Shown piece by piece: positions 53,887 through 62,726 of a DNA stretch of 64,000 bases. The notes under the pieces are model-generated. The model saw only the letters and a list, made by a program, of their open reading frames with translations. It was not told where the DNA came from and made no database searches. Made by a program: the position numbers and the translations under genes. The first letter of the stretch is position 1. Each line of letters opens with the position of its first letter. Origin of the DNA: Thermocaproicibacter melissae (lineage in GTDB: Bacteria > Bacillota > Clostridia > Oscillospirales > Acutalibacteraceae); contig NZ_CP101827.1 in NCBI RefSeq assembly GCF_024498295.1, positions 810,001 through 874,000 of the forward strand, given 5' to 3'.

Positions 53887-54512
53887 GCCAACCAGATGAC
53901 GAAAACACCGTTGACTATACCGACATCACAAAAGAGACAATTGATACAATTCTAAAGTGGTCACACGATATCCGAACTTGCAATGTTGAAGAATGGGATC
54001 GACTTCCCGAAATCTACCTTTACATGGACCAAGTGCTGACGTTCATGAACAAGCAATTGCGTCTCTATGCAAGGAACGACGGAGAATCACTCCTGACTTC
54101 AAGCATGATTAACAACTATGTGAAGGATGGGGTTCTTCCCCGCCCCGATCAGAAAAAATATTCCCGCGAACATTTGGCAATACTTCTCGTCATCTGCATG
54201 TTGAAACAGGTTCTTTCCATTCAGGATATTTCCGCATTGGTTCATACGCTTCTAAAGAGTGCATCGCACAGTGAAATGTACAACCGCTTCTGCGAAGCGC
54301 AAAGCGCTGCCATGCAGGAGATCTGCGACCGTGTTGACAAGGTTGCCCCCCAAGGAGAAGCGGAACTCACGCGGCTTGCCATTGAGCTTTCCGTCGAAGC
54401 AAATGCCAGACGAACTGCTTCCGAACGCATTTTGAGCGAACTTGCGCGGGCTGAAGAAAAGCGCCAAGCTGCCGAGCGAGAAGCCGAGAAGACAAAAGAT
54501 AAAAAGAAATGA
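53883..54512 (+). CDS. DUF1836 domain protein (putative MerR-like DNA-binding)
   Basis: This 209-residue protein matches the DUF1836 family. The segment LLTSSMINNYVKDGVLPRPDQKKYSREHLAIL resembles a winged-helix of MerR type (landmarks SMINNYVKDGVLP and KKYSREHLA). The last 50 residues are a charged coiled coil (RAEEKRQAAEREAEKTKD). The function is unknown; DUF1836 proteins are common in Firmicutes. It overlaps the AraC gene and is followed by a terminator. Confidence 0.85.
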   Translation: MSQPDDENTVDYTDITKETIDTILKWSHDIRTCNVEEWDRLPEIYLYMDQVLTFMNKQLRLYARNDGESLLTSSMINNYVKDGVLPRPDQKKYSREHLAILLVICMLKQVLSIQDISALVHTLLKSASHSEMYNRFCEAQSAAMQEICDRVDKVAPQGEAELTRLAIELSVEANARRTASERILSELARAEEKRQAAEREAEKTKDKKK

Positions 54513-54517
54513 TGAAG

Positions 54518-54541
54518 CCCCCGGAATTTCCGGGGGTTTTT
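54518..54541 (+). terminator. Terminator of the araC-type/DUF1836 operon
   Basis: CCCCCGG (54518-54524) pairs with CCGGGGG (54530-54536) around AATTT, followed by five T residues. Confidence 0.88.
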
Positions 54542-54681
54542 CTTTCTGACGAACCCCGTAAAGTAGTCCTGCATTTGAGAACGAACCACATTCTTAGAAA
54601 ACCGTACTTATTGCCGGAACGTTTAACCTTAATTTCCATTACGCATAATATGAAAGTGTAACTTGAAGGAGGGGTCGTTCC

Positions 54682-56535
54682 ATGTGTGGAATTGCAGGCT
54701 TTTGTGACTACAGAGATGATTTTTCTGAAGAAGCGCCATTTCTGGGGCGCCTTGTCAGGCGCATGGGCAACACTCTCAGACATAGAGGGCCGGATGAAAA
54801 AGGAATCTTTCTTTCCAGTCATGCGGCTTTTGCGCACCAACGACTTGCGGTAGTCGACATTGAAGGCGGAAAGCAGCCCATGACAGCCCACCTTGGTGGT
54901 TACCGCTGTACCATAGTCTATAACGGCGAGCTTTACAACAGCGCAGAATTGCGCCGTGAACTGGAACTTGCCGGTTTCTTTTTTGAAACGAAGAGCGACA
55001 CGGAAGTACTCCTGAAATGCTACATGTGCTATGGACCTGACTGCGTAAAAAAACTGAATGGAATTTATGCCTTTGCAGTTGACGATGAAAAGCGCAACTG
55101 TTGTTTTTTATGCCGTGACCGCTTCGGGGTTAAGCCTCTGTTCTACACAATAGCAGGCGGCAGGCTTGTTTTTGCGTCCGAAATCAAGGCATTGTTTGAA
55201 TATCCGGGGGTTACCCCCATCCTTGACCGCCAGGGGCTGTGTGAAGTGTTCGGCATCGGCCCCGCGCGTACTGCCGGTGTTGGCGTATTCCGTGATATTT
55301 ATGAAATCAAGCCCGGAGAATGTGCGATATTCGATAAAGAAGGCCTGCACACATATACCTATTACAAATTAGAAAGCTATGAACACCCTGACAGCTACGA
55401 AGAAACCGTAGCCCATGTTCGCGACCTCTTGGAGGATTCCGTTTCAAGGCAGCTGGTTTCTGATGTGCCGCTTTGTACGTTCCTTTCCGGAGGTCTTGAC
55501 TCCAGCATTATCACCGCACTTGCAGCGAGAGAATACCGCAAGAGCGGAAAAATCCTTTCCACATACGCATTTGATTTTGCCGGCAATGACCGCTATTTCC
55601 GGCCAAACGCCTACCAGCCCGATGCAGACCAGCCTTGGAGCCAGAAAATGGCAGAGTACTGCGGCACGGACCACCATGTGCTGATTTGCAACAATACCAG
55701 CCAGGCAGATTGTCTGTATGATGCGGTGGACGCAAAAGACCTACCGGGCATGGCAGACGTTGATTCTTCTCTGCTATATTTCTGCAGAATCGTCAAGCGA
55801 AACCACGTTGTTGCCGTCTGCGGAGAATGTGCCGACGAAATCTTTGGCGGATACCCATGGTTCCACAAAAAAGAAGCCTTTGAAGGGCACTGCTTCCCGT
55901 GGTCGCCGGATCTGACCGTTCGGACAGATCTTCTGAAGCCTGACGTTGCCGACGCACTCAATGTCCCCGAATATGTGAACCAGCGATATGAAGAATCCAT
56001 CGCGGAAGTACCCACCTTGGAGGGAGAAAGTCCTCAGGAAAAGCGCCGCCGCGAAATTTCTTGGCTAAACATCCGCTGGTTCATGACAAATCTGCTTGAC
56101 CGAAAAGACCGCATGAGCATGGCAAGCGGTTTGGAAGTTCGTGTTCCTTATGCCGACCACCGCATTGTGGAATATGTTTTTAATGCTCCATGGTCTTACA
56201 AAAATCATAACGGCATCAATAAAGCACTGCTTCGTGACGCCGCCAAAGGTTGGCTGCCGGAAGATATACGCACTCGCAAAAAGAGTCCGTATCCGAAAAC
56301 GCACAACCCGGGTTATGAGGCAATTCTCCGGAGCCGTTTGGCAGAGGTAATGGATAACCGTGATGAACCGCTCCATATTCTTGTGAATGAGGAAAACGTA
56401 CGCCGTCTGATGGACGAAAAATCCGATTACGGCAGGCCTTGGTTCGGGCAACTGATGGCCGGGCCGCAGATGATGGCATACCTTCTTGAAATAAACTACT
56501 GGCTGAAAAAATATGAAATTAAATTGGAATTTTGA
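54682..56535 (+). CDS. asnB: Asparagine synthase (glutamine-hydrolysing)
   Basis: This 617-residue enzyme amidates aspartate with glutamine and ATP. The Ntn glutaminase domain starts MCGIAGFCDY with the nucleophile Cys2, with LRHRGPDEKG and VYNGELYN following. The synthetase domain has the pyrophosphatase loop FLSGGLDSSII and GECADEIFGGYP. LNIRWFMTNLLDRKDRMSMASGLEVRVPYAD is typical (landmarks DRKDRMSMASGLEVRVP). The ATG follows AAGGAGGGGTCGTTCC. It is monocistronic, with a terminator shared with murF. Confidence 0.95.
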   Translation: MCGIAGFCDYRDDFSEEAPFLGRLVRRMGNTLRHRGPDEKGIFLSSHAAFAHQRLAVVDIEGGKQPMTAHLGGYRCTIVYNGELYNSAELRRELELAGFFFETKSDTEVLLKCYMCYGPDCVKKLNGIYAFAVDDEKRNCCFLCRDRFGVKPLFYTIAGGRLVFASEIKALFEYPGVTPILDRQGLCEVFGIGPARTAGVGVFRDIYEIKPGECAIFDKEGLHTYTYYKLESYEHPDSYEETVAHVRDLLEDSVSRQLVSDVPLCTFLSGGLDSSIITALAAREYRKSGKILSTYAFDFAGNDRYFRPNAYQPDADQPWSQKMAEYCGTDHHVLICNNTSQADCLYDAVDAKDLPGMADVDSSLLYFCRIVKRNHVVAVCGECADEIFGGYPWFHKKEAFEGHCFPWSPDLTVRTDLLKPDVADALNVPEYVNQRYEESIAEVPTLEGESPQEKRRREISWLNIRWFMTNLLDRKDRMSMASGLEVRVPYADHRIVEYVFNAPWSYKNHNGINKALLRDAAKGWLPEDIRTRKKSPYPKTHNPGYEAILRSRLAEVMDNRDEPLHILVNEENVRRLMDEKSDYGRPWFGQLMAGPQMMAYLLEINYWLKKYEIKLEF

Positions 56536-56551
56536 CTTCGGCAGCATAAAA

Positions 56552-56581
56552 AAGCGCATCGTTCCAAACGATGCGCTTTTT
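56552..56581. terminator. Bidirectional terminator between asnB and murF
   Basis: AAGCGCATCGTT (56552-56563) pairs perfectly with AACGATGCGCTT (56567-56578) around CCA, with A and T tracts on the two sides. Confidence 0.92.
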
Positions 56582-56598
56582 CTTTTATGTCTTAGTCT

Positions 56599-57963
56599 TC
56601 AAAGAAGCTGTTTGACGATTTCATCCGTCTTCATTCCGCGGGAGCCCTTCACAAGGACGGTATCCCCCGGTTCTAAAACGGAAGAAAGAACATCCAAAGC
56701 CTCTGCATTTGTTTTGCAGACATGGCATTGCATTTTTGGATTGACCGAGAGTGCACCCTCGGCTATCTCTTTTGCCTCTTCTCCTACGGTAACAAGCACC
56801 TCGATGTCTTCGTTTGCTGCATATTCTCCCACACTGAAATGGCCCTGCCTTGAAAAGTCACCCAGTTCCAGCATATCCGCAAGCACGGCTACACGCTTGC
56901 CGCTGTGGAATCCTGCCAAAACGCTGAGGCTGCTTTTTGCGGCGTCGGGGCTTGAATTGTAGGAGTCATCTATGACCGTATAGCCCTTGGAAGCACGACG
57001 AATCTGCATTCTCATGGCAAGCGGCTGATAGGTTGAAAGTGCCTGTGCCGCTTTCTTTAGCGAAACGCCCAGCTGATCTGCCACCGCTAGGCCTGCGAGT
57101 GCATCAAGCACACAGTGTATTCCCGGTACAGGAAGATGTATGCTTCCGCTTCGCCCATCGGGTGTAAAATAACGGAAATCGGAAGCTTCCGCGCCAATAC
57201 GGACCGACTCGGCTCGGAAATCGCACCACGGCTGAGTTCCGAAATACACGGTACGGAACGGCAGTTTCCCGCGCAGCTCAGCGAGAAGCGGGTCATCGCC
57301 GTTTAGGAAAAGAACCGATTTTTCATGAAACCGGTCTGTAATGTGGAGCTTTTCTTTTCGGATATTCTCCTGTGAACCGAGATTGCCGATGTGTGAAAGA
57401 CCAATATTGGTCAACACTGCATAGTCCGGAGAAGCAACGGCAGCAAGGCGGCTCATTTCGCCAAACTCACTCATGCCCATCTCAATCACTGCCGCATCAT
57501 ATTCCGGCGAAAGGCGGAACATCGTCAGCGGAAGGCCAATCTGACTGTTCTGGTTGCCTTCGGTTTTCATGACTTTCATACCCGCTGAAAGCGCAAGAGC
57601 TGTCATTTCTTTCGTCGTCGTCTTGCCGACGCTGCCTGTTATCCCGACGACTGACCCATTGAACCTTTTTCTCCACTCGGCCGCTATTTTCTGCAGCGCC
57701 GCCCGAGTGTCATCAACTGCTATCCACACACCGGGGCCTTGCGCTGTCTGGTGCTCCTGCGTCAATACAGCCGACGCACCTGCCTCCAATGCCTTGCCGA
57801 TAAACTGATGCGCGTCAATTTTCTCCCCGACAATCGGCACAAAAAGCGTTCCCTGCTTCACTTGCCTGCTGTCAGTCGTTACCGAAGTCACCAAAGTTTC
57901 CGGACTGCCTGTGAGAATTTGTCCGCCGCATGCGGTTGCAATCTCCCCCGCTGTCATTTTCAT
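56599..57963 (-). CDS. murF: UDP-MurNAc-tripeptide:D-Ala-D-Ala ligase
   Basis: This protein of about 454 residues adds D-Ala-D-Ala to the peptidoglycan precursor. The P-loop is VVGITGSVGKTTTKEM, followed by TEGNQNSQIGLP and the C-terminal VIDDSYNSSPDA and VLVKGSRGMKTDEIV, all typical of MurF. I prefer the ATG at 57963 (MKMTAGEI), 12 bases after AAAGGTG, over a TTG at 57984. It follows murE on the same transcript, as in dcw clusters, but the rest of the dcw cluster is not here. Confidence 0.95.
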   Translation of the reverse strand: MKMTAGEIATACGGQILTGSPETLVTSVTTDSRQVKQGTLFVPIVGEKIDAHQFIGKALEAGASAVLTQEHQTAQGPGVWIAVDDTRAALQKIAAEWRKRFNGSVVGITGSVGKTTTKEMTALALSAGMKVMKTEGNQNSQIGLPLTMFRLSPEYDAAVIEMGMSEFGEMSRLAAVASPDYAVLTNIGLSHIGNLGSQENIRKEKLHITDRFHEKSVLFLNGDDPLLAELRGKLPFRTVYFGTQPWCDFRAESVRIGAEASDFRYFTPDGRSGSIHLPVPGIHCVLDALAGLAVADQLGVSLKKAAQALSTYQPLAMRMQIRRASKGYTVIDDSYNSSPDAAKSSLSVLAGFHSGKRVAVLADMLELGDFSRQGHFSVGEYAANEDIEVLVTVGEEAKEIAEGALSVNPKMQCHVCKTNAEALDVLSSVLEPGDTVLVKGSRGMKTDEIVKQLL

Positions 57964-57989
57964 GGATACCAAAACACCTTTCAATAAAA

Positions 57990-59447
57990 TCAGATTTTTC
58001 CGGCAAGAACATCCGCTACAACTTCACGTTCATCTAGGTGATATTTCACGCCTTTGATCTCTTGATAATCTTCATGTCCTTTTCCGGCGAGGACAATCAC
58101 GTCGCCCTCTTCTGCATTTTCTATACAATACTTAATGGCCTGCTTTCGATCCGGAATGACCACATATTTTCCGGTTGTCTTCTCAATGCCAGTCTTGATG
58201 TCGGCAATAATGTCCATGACATCCTCAAAACGGGAATTGTCTTCCGTAATCACCGTCAAATCCGCAAGGCGTCCGCTAACCTCACCCATTTCAAACCGGC
58301 GCGAACGGGCACGGTTTCCACCGGCTCCAAACATGCAGACAAGGCGATGCGGATGATATTCGCGCAGAGTGGTCAGAATATTTTCCATGCTGAGGGCATT
58401 ATGTGCATAATCAATGAGGAGTGTATAATTGCCGGGCACCGGAACCGGTTCCACACGGCCCTTTACCTTGACGGTGTCCAGTCCCTTTTTCACGGCTTCT
58501 TCGTCGACGGGAAAATGCCGACAAACCGCTATGGCCGCAAGCGCATTATAAACGCTAAAACGCCCGGGAATGTGAACGTCAACGCCGTAGTTCAGTTTGC
58601 CCGCCATCTCAAAATGAACACCGAGGTAGCCCGGGCGTGAAATTAATTGTTCTCCGTAAGCTCGCAGTTCCGCGTTCTCGGAAAAACCGTATGTCTCCAC
58701 TTGGCAGGTATGGCCTTCGGCGATTTTTTCCCAGTTTTCATCGTCGATATTAAAAATTCCAATTTTGCAGCGGCGGAACAGCATGCTCTTGCACTGGCGG
58801 TACTCCTCAAGGCTCTTGTGCTCTTTCCCGCCGATATGGTCCGGTGAGAAGTTGGTAAAAAGGCCGTAATCAAACTGAAAGCCGTCTACCCGATGGTCTC
58901 GCAAACCAATGGAAGATGCTTCAAGCACAGCCGCCTTGCATCCCGCATCCGCCATCATTCTCAAATAATGCTGAATATCATACGACCCGGGCGTTGTATT
59001 CTCGGTCGCGATTACCTTGTCGCCAAATACGGTTCCAATCGTGCCGATAAGCCCGGTTTTTATGCCGCCGGCCTCCAAAATGGACCGAATCATGTAAGAA
59101 GTAGTGGTTTTGCCCTTTGTTCCGGTAATGCCGATCACTGTCATCTCCTTTGCCGGATGACCGAACCAAGCCGCCGAAATTTCCGCCAACGCTACCTTTG
59201 TGTCCGGAACCATTACCAAAACGGCGTCGCCGTGCTTGACTTCTTTTTCGGCTACAATTGCTACTGCACCGTCTTTTGCTGCCTGTTCCGCAAATTGGTG
59301 ACTATCTACCGAAGAACCGTTCAGGCAAACAAACAGGCTGCCCTTTTTCACTTTCCTTGAATCATAAACAATGTCTTCTATCTCAACGTCCCCGGAACCA
59401 TCCATGGTAAATTGCAATCCTGCCAAAAGGTCTTTTAAAATCATCAT
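57990..59447 (-). CDS. murE: UDP-MurNAc-tripeptide synthetase MurE
   Basis: This protein of about 485 residues adds the third amino acid of the stem peptide. The P-loop is VIGITGTKGKTTTSYM. DYAHNALSMENIL, GAGGNRARSRRFEMG and GKGHEDYQEI are MurE landmarks. The substrate motif usually read DNPR in meso-DAP enzymes is DNSR here, keeping the Arg; DAP use is likely but not certain. The ATG at 59447 follows GGGGGG and is preferred to 59483. It has a good promoter and is followed by murF. Confidence 0.95.
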   Translation of the reverse strand: MMILKDLLAGLQFTMDGSGDVEIEDIVYDSRKVKKGSLFVCLNGSSVDSHQFAEQAAKDGAVAIVAEKEVKHGDAVLVMVPDTKVALAEISAAWFGHPAKEMTVIGITGTKGKTTTSYMIRSILEAGGIKTGLIGTIGTVFGDKVIATENTTPGSYDIQHYLRMMADAGCKAAVLEASSIGLRDHRVDGFQFDYGLFTNFSPDHIGGKEHKSLEEYRQCKSMLFRRCKIGIFNIDDENWEKIAEGHTCQVETYGFSENAELRAYGEQLISRPGYLGVHFEMAGKLNYGVDVHIPGRFSVYNALAAIAVCRHFPVDEEAVKKGLDTVKVKGRVEPVPVPGNYTLLIDYAHNALSMENILTTLREYHPHRLVCMFGAGGNRARSRRFEMGEVSGRLADLTVITEDNSRFEDVMDIIADIKTGIEKTTGKYVVIPDRKQAIKYCIENAEEGDVIVLAGKGHEDYQEIKGVKYHLDEREVVADVLAGKI

Positions 59448-59539
59448 GCAGATGCCCCCCAAAATATTAGGCACATATTCCAAATTGTGACGGATTGTGC
59501 CTTTCGCTCCACTTTAGAATTGAAAAACGGAGCTACTTG

Positions 59540-59568
59540 ATGATACAATAGTCACAAAGCCGTGTCAA
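59540..59568 (-). promoter_or_regulatory. murE-murF promoter
   Basis: A perfect TTGACA (59563-59568) and TATCAT (59540-59545) on the minus strand, spacer 17 bases; the leader is about 85 bases long. Confidence 0.75.
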
Positions 59569-59676
59569 ATTCAATCTTTATCGCTTGCGTTTTTAACAAG
59601 CGCAGAAATACGTAATATACAAAGACTCCTTTTTGTTCATATTTATTACTATTGCCAGTATTTGTATAGATACATA

Positions 59677-59705
59677 TTGTTTTTTGTGAGTTATTGTAAT
59701 AAAAT
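59677..59705 (+). promoter_or_regulatory. Possible promoter of the radical SAM gene
   Basis: TTGTTT (59677-59682) and TAAAAT (59700-59705) are 17 bases apart in a very AT-rich stretch, about 50 bases before the start codon. The match is moderate. Confidence 0.5.
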
Positions 59706-59753
59706 GTAAGCAAATGGCCGCACTTTCATGTGACCTTAAAAGGAGAGATTTGC

Positions 59754-61175
59754 ATGGGCGTAGTTAGTGAAAAACTGGAAGCATTCGGCGCAAAGCGTGT
59801 TCTGGATTATCTTGACGGAAATCCTCAGGAAAATGTTCCCAAAGTAATTTCCTGGCTCCGCAAATTTGATAAAGACCATATTTATCAGAACACATACAAC
59901 ATGCTCGATGACATCATGAAAGACCCAGAAAACAACTGGAACAAACTCATCACATCCATTTACGAAGACATCGACGCCAGCGTCAGACGCAAACTCTTTG
60001 AGAACTTTATTGTCAATTCCGCTGTTATCGGCATTCGGCGCAAAAGCAAGCTCGAGCAGAAATATGACTGCAACCTGCCGTGGGCAATCCTAATGGACCC
60101 AACTTCTGCTTGCAACCTGCATTGCACTGGCTGCTGGGCAGCAGAATACGGCAACAAACTGAACCTTACATACGACGAGCTTAACAACATTGTTAAGCAA
60201 GGCAAAGAGCTCGGGACTTTTATGTATATTTTCTCGGGCGGCGAACCGTTGGTCCGCAAAGATGATATTATCCGGCTGTGTGAGGAACACAGTGACTGCG
60301 AGTTCCTTGCATTCACCAATGGTACGCTGATTGATGAAAAATTTGCCGACGAAATGCTGCGCGTGAAGAACTTCGTCCCCGCAATCAGCATTGAAGGCTA
60401 TGAAGAAGACACGGATTTTCGCCGCGGCAAAGGCACTTTCCAAAAAGTAATCCGTGCTATGCAGATTTTGAAAGAGAAAAAGCTTCCGTTTGGTGCCTCC
60501 CTGTGCTACACACGCAAGAATACGGAAATCATCGGAAGCGAAGAATATTTTGATTTCCTGATTGAACAGGGCTGCAAGTTTGCGTGGCTCTTTACTTACA
60601 TGCCGGTTGGCGTCGATGCGGTACCGGAGCTTATGGCAACTGCGGAGCAGCGCAAATTTATGTATGAACAGATTCGGAAGTTCCGCGAAACCAAACCGAT
60701 TTTCACAATGGACTTCTGGAATGACGGCGAGTATGTCAACGGTTGCATCGCCGGCGGCCGTTGCTACCTGCATATCAACGCTAACGGCGATATTGAACCT
60801 TGCGCCTTCATTCATTACGCAGACTCCAATATTAAAGAAAAGACGCTGCTGGAAGCCTACCAGTCTCCGCTATTTATGGCTTACCGGCGGAACCAGCCGT
60901 TTAACAGCAATATGCTCCGCCCGTGCCCGTTGCTTGACAATCCGGGCAGGCTAACCCAGATGGTTAAGAAATCGGGAGCACATTCCACAGACTTGACACA
61001 TCCGGAGGATGTGGAATCCCTCAGCCAGAAGTGCGTGGAGACCGCCAAAGAATGGGCACGCGTTTCCGCCGAACTTTGGAAAAACAGCCCCGGCCGTGCG
61101 TATTCCGAGCTCAAGCAGAAGAGAGAAAAGGAACTCAAAGCTCAGATTCGTGCGAAAGTCGGAAAACCGGAATAA
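59754..61175 (+). CDS. Radical SAM protein of unknown substrate
   Basis: This protein of about 473 residues has an N-terminal helical region of about 100 residues and a radical SAM core. The cluster motif is CNLHCTGCW, with FSGGEPLVRKDD as the GGE motif. A Cys-containing C-terminal part follows (GGRCYLHINANGDIEPCAF, RPCPLLDNPG), likely auxiliary cluster ligands of SPASM/twitch style. The ATG at 59754 follows AAGGAGAG; an in-frame ATG at 59730 is less likely. Full-length homologues are, to my recollection, common in Clostridia; some radical SAM proteins of this general kind act on membrane lipids, but I cannot assign a substrate. It is monocistronic. Confidence 0.82.
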   Translation: MGVVSEKLEAFGAKRVLDYLDGNPQENVPKVISWLRKFDKDHIYQNTYNMLDDIMKDPENNWNKLITSIYEDIDASVRRKLFENFIVNSAVIGIRRKSKLEQKYDCNLPWAILMDPTSACNLHCTGCWAAEYGNKLNLTYDELNNIVKQGKELGTFMYIFSGGEPLVRKDDIIRLCEEHSDCEFLAFTNGTLIDEKFADEMLRVKNFVPAISIEGYEEDTDFRRGKGTFQKVIRAMQILKEKKLPFGASLCYTRKNTEIIGSEEYFDFLIEQGCKFAWLFTYMPVGVDAVPELMATAEQRKFMYEQIRKFRETKPIFTMDFWNDGEYVNGCIAGGRCYLHINANGDIEPCAFIHYADSNIKEKTLLEAYQSPLFMAYRRNQPFNSNMLRPCPLLDNPGRLTQMVKKSGAHSTDLTHPEDVESLSQKCVETAKEWARVSAELWKNSPGRAYSELKQKREKELKAQIRAKVGKPE

Positions 61176-61190
61176 TGCATTTCGTTATGT

Positions 61191-61219
61191 GCCCCGCTCA
61201 AAAGCGGGGCGCTTTTTTA
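61191..61219 (+). terminator. Terminator of the radical SAM gene
   Basis: GCCCCGCT (61191-61198) pairs with AGCGGGGC (61204-61211) around CAAAA. After GC, a run of six T residues follows (61214-61219). Confidence 0.88.
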
Positions 61220-61254
61220 TCTGTGACTGCAAAGTATTTTCGGCACTGATTTCT

Positions 61255-61283
61255 TGAATCAAACATGTGAATATTATATACTA
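61255..61283 (+). promoter_or_regulatory. Promoter of the split ThrE operon
   Basis: TTGAAT (61255-61260) and TATACT (61278-61283) are 17 bases apart. The leader of about 105 bases contains the small hairpin GAGAAA/TTTCTC. No riboswitch was recognised. Confidence 0.6.
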
Positions 61284-61394
61284 TCAATTGTCTTGTTATG
61301 GCAGAGAAATTCTTGTTTTCTCATTAAGACACAACAACATGGTAATTTATATTCCTATGCTTCCATAACGTAGTATTTTATTCCGGGAGGGCGC

Positions 61395-62159
61395 ATGAAT
61401 TACGACAGATTAGTAAACACAGCAGCCGACATGGGGAATCTTCTGATTGAAAACGGCGCCGAAATTTCGCGCGCCGAAGAATCCATGCGCCGTTTTTTCA
61501 GCGCTTATGGCGTTTCCAACGGAGAAGTTTTCGCTATTCCGACTTTCATCAGCGTTTCCATCAGCACACCTGACGGGAGGCCAATCACTGCAATCCGACG
61601 GATTCCCGTCCGGCAAATCAACATGGACCGCGTAGAATGTGCCAACGATTTATGTAGGCGAATTTGCCGCACGAAACCCGACTTTGACACAATAGAACGG
61701 GAAATGAAGCGCATCTCTTCGCTGCCGACGCTGCCTTTCTGGGCACAGGCGGTTGCATTTGCACTTGTTGCGGCCGCATTTACCATGTTTTATGGTGGAA
61801 CTGCCGCCGATGCATGTGTCGCTTTTCTCTGCGGCGCCGCAATCAAGCCGGTATGGAGACTCCTGGAGCATTTTCATGTAAATCAGTTTTTCATTTACAT
61901 TGCAGCCAGTTTCGTGTCAGCCGTAATCGCGATTATCTTCGCATATTTTTATGCTTGGCTCAATTATGACAAAATAATCATTGGTGCGCTGATGAATCTC
62001 GTCCCGGGCATTGCCATAACCGACTTCATGCGAGACATTATTGCAGGCGACATGATCGCCGGTATTCTCCGGTTTGTGGAAAGTATTCTAGTTGCGGCAG
62101 CCATTGCAATCGGCGCAGGCATTGCGCTGATAGCGATTCGCACGTTCATGGGGGTGTGA
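61395..62159 (+). CDS. Threonine/serine exporter, ThrE N-terminal half (DUF1212)
   Basis: This 254-residue protein has a cytoplasmic N-terminal domain with the ThrE motif ENGAEISRAEESMRRFFSAYG and then five membrane helices. IGALMNLVPGIAITDFMRDIIAGDM is a second hallmark (landmark LVPGIAITDFMRDI). It forms a split exporter with the next gene, the usual arrangement in Firmicutes. The ATG follows GGGAGGGCGC. It overlaps the next gene by 4 bases. Confidence 0.9.
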   Translation: MNYDRLVNTAADMGNLLIENGAEISRAEESMRRFFSAYGVSNGEVFAIPTFISVSISTPDGRPITAIRRIPVRQINMDRVECANDLCRRICRTKPDFDTIEREMKRISSLPTLPFWAQAVAFALVAAAFTMFYGGTAADACVAFLCGAAIKPVWRLLEHFHVNQFFIYIAASFVSAVIAIIFAYFYAWLNYDKIIIGALMNLVPGIAITDFMRDIIAGDMIAGILRFVESILVAAAIAIGAGIALIAIRTFMGV

Positions 62160-62638
62160 ATTTGAGCTACATGGCTTGCCTTTGGTCTTTTTTCGCCTGC
62201 GTTGCATTCGGGCTGGTTTATAATATGCGCGGCAAGACATTACTGCTTGCCTCCCTCGGCGGTTCGCTCGGCTGGTTTGTTTATCTGCTGCTGAATTTCA
62301 CAAACAACGATATTTTTCAGTTTTTTGTTGCAACCATCGCAACAGCCGTCTATTCCGAGGTTATGGCGCGTGTCATGAAAAAGCCCGCCATTGAATTTCA
62401 AATCGTTGCGTTGCTTCCGATGGTTCCCGGCGGCGGAATTTTCTACACGATGGAATACTGCGTCATCGGAAACAATGAAATGTTTCTTAAAACGGGGCTG
62501 CACACTCTCGGCATTGCCGGTGCTCTCGCCATGGGGATACTGCTTGTTTCTTCACTGTTCCGAATCGGCAGCCACCCGCAAGGAATCAAAACCGAGGCTT
62601 GTTCCTGTACGGAACGTAAAAAGGACATATGGCACTAA
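62156..62638 (+). CDS. Threonine/serine exporter, ThrE C-terminal half (DUF3815)
   Basis: This 160-residue protein has four to five membrane helices and completes the ThrE transporter. ALLPMVPGGGIFYTMEYC is the DUF3815 landmark, with ATAVYSEVMARVMKKPAIEF before it. The GTG at 62156 overlaps the TGA of the first half; a TTG at 62162 is an alternative. The Cys-rich tail (EACSCTERKKD) is unusual but short. Confidence 0.88.
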   Translation: MNLSYMACLWSFFACVAFGLVYNMRGKTLLLASLGGSLGWFVYLLLNFTNNDIFQFFVATIATAVYSEVMARVMKKPAIEFQIVALLPMVPGGGIFYTMEYCVIGNNEMFLKTGLHTLGIAGALAMGILLVSSLFRIGSHPQGIKTEACSCTERKKDIWH

Positions 62639-62726
62639 TAACCGCTTAGCTCTAAAAAAGGTAGCAGTTCAAGATAGATTTCTTGATCCTAAAATATCTT
62701 CGTTAAAATAATTTGAGGTATATTTT

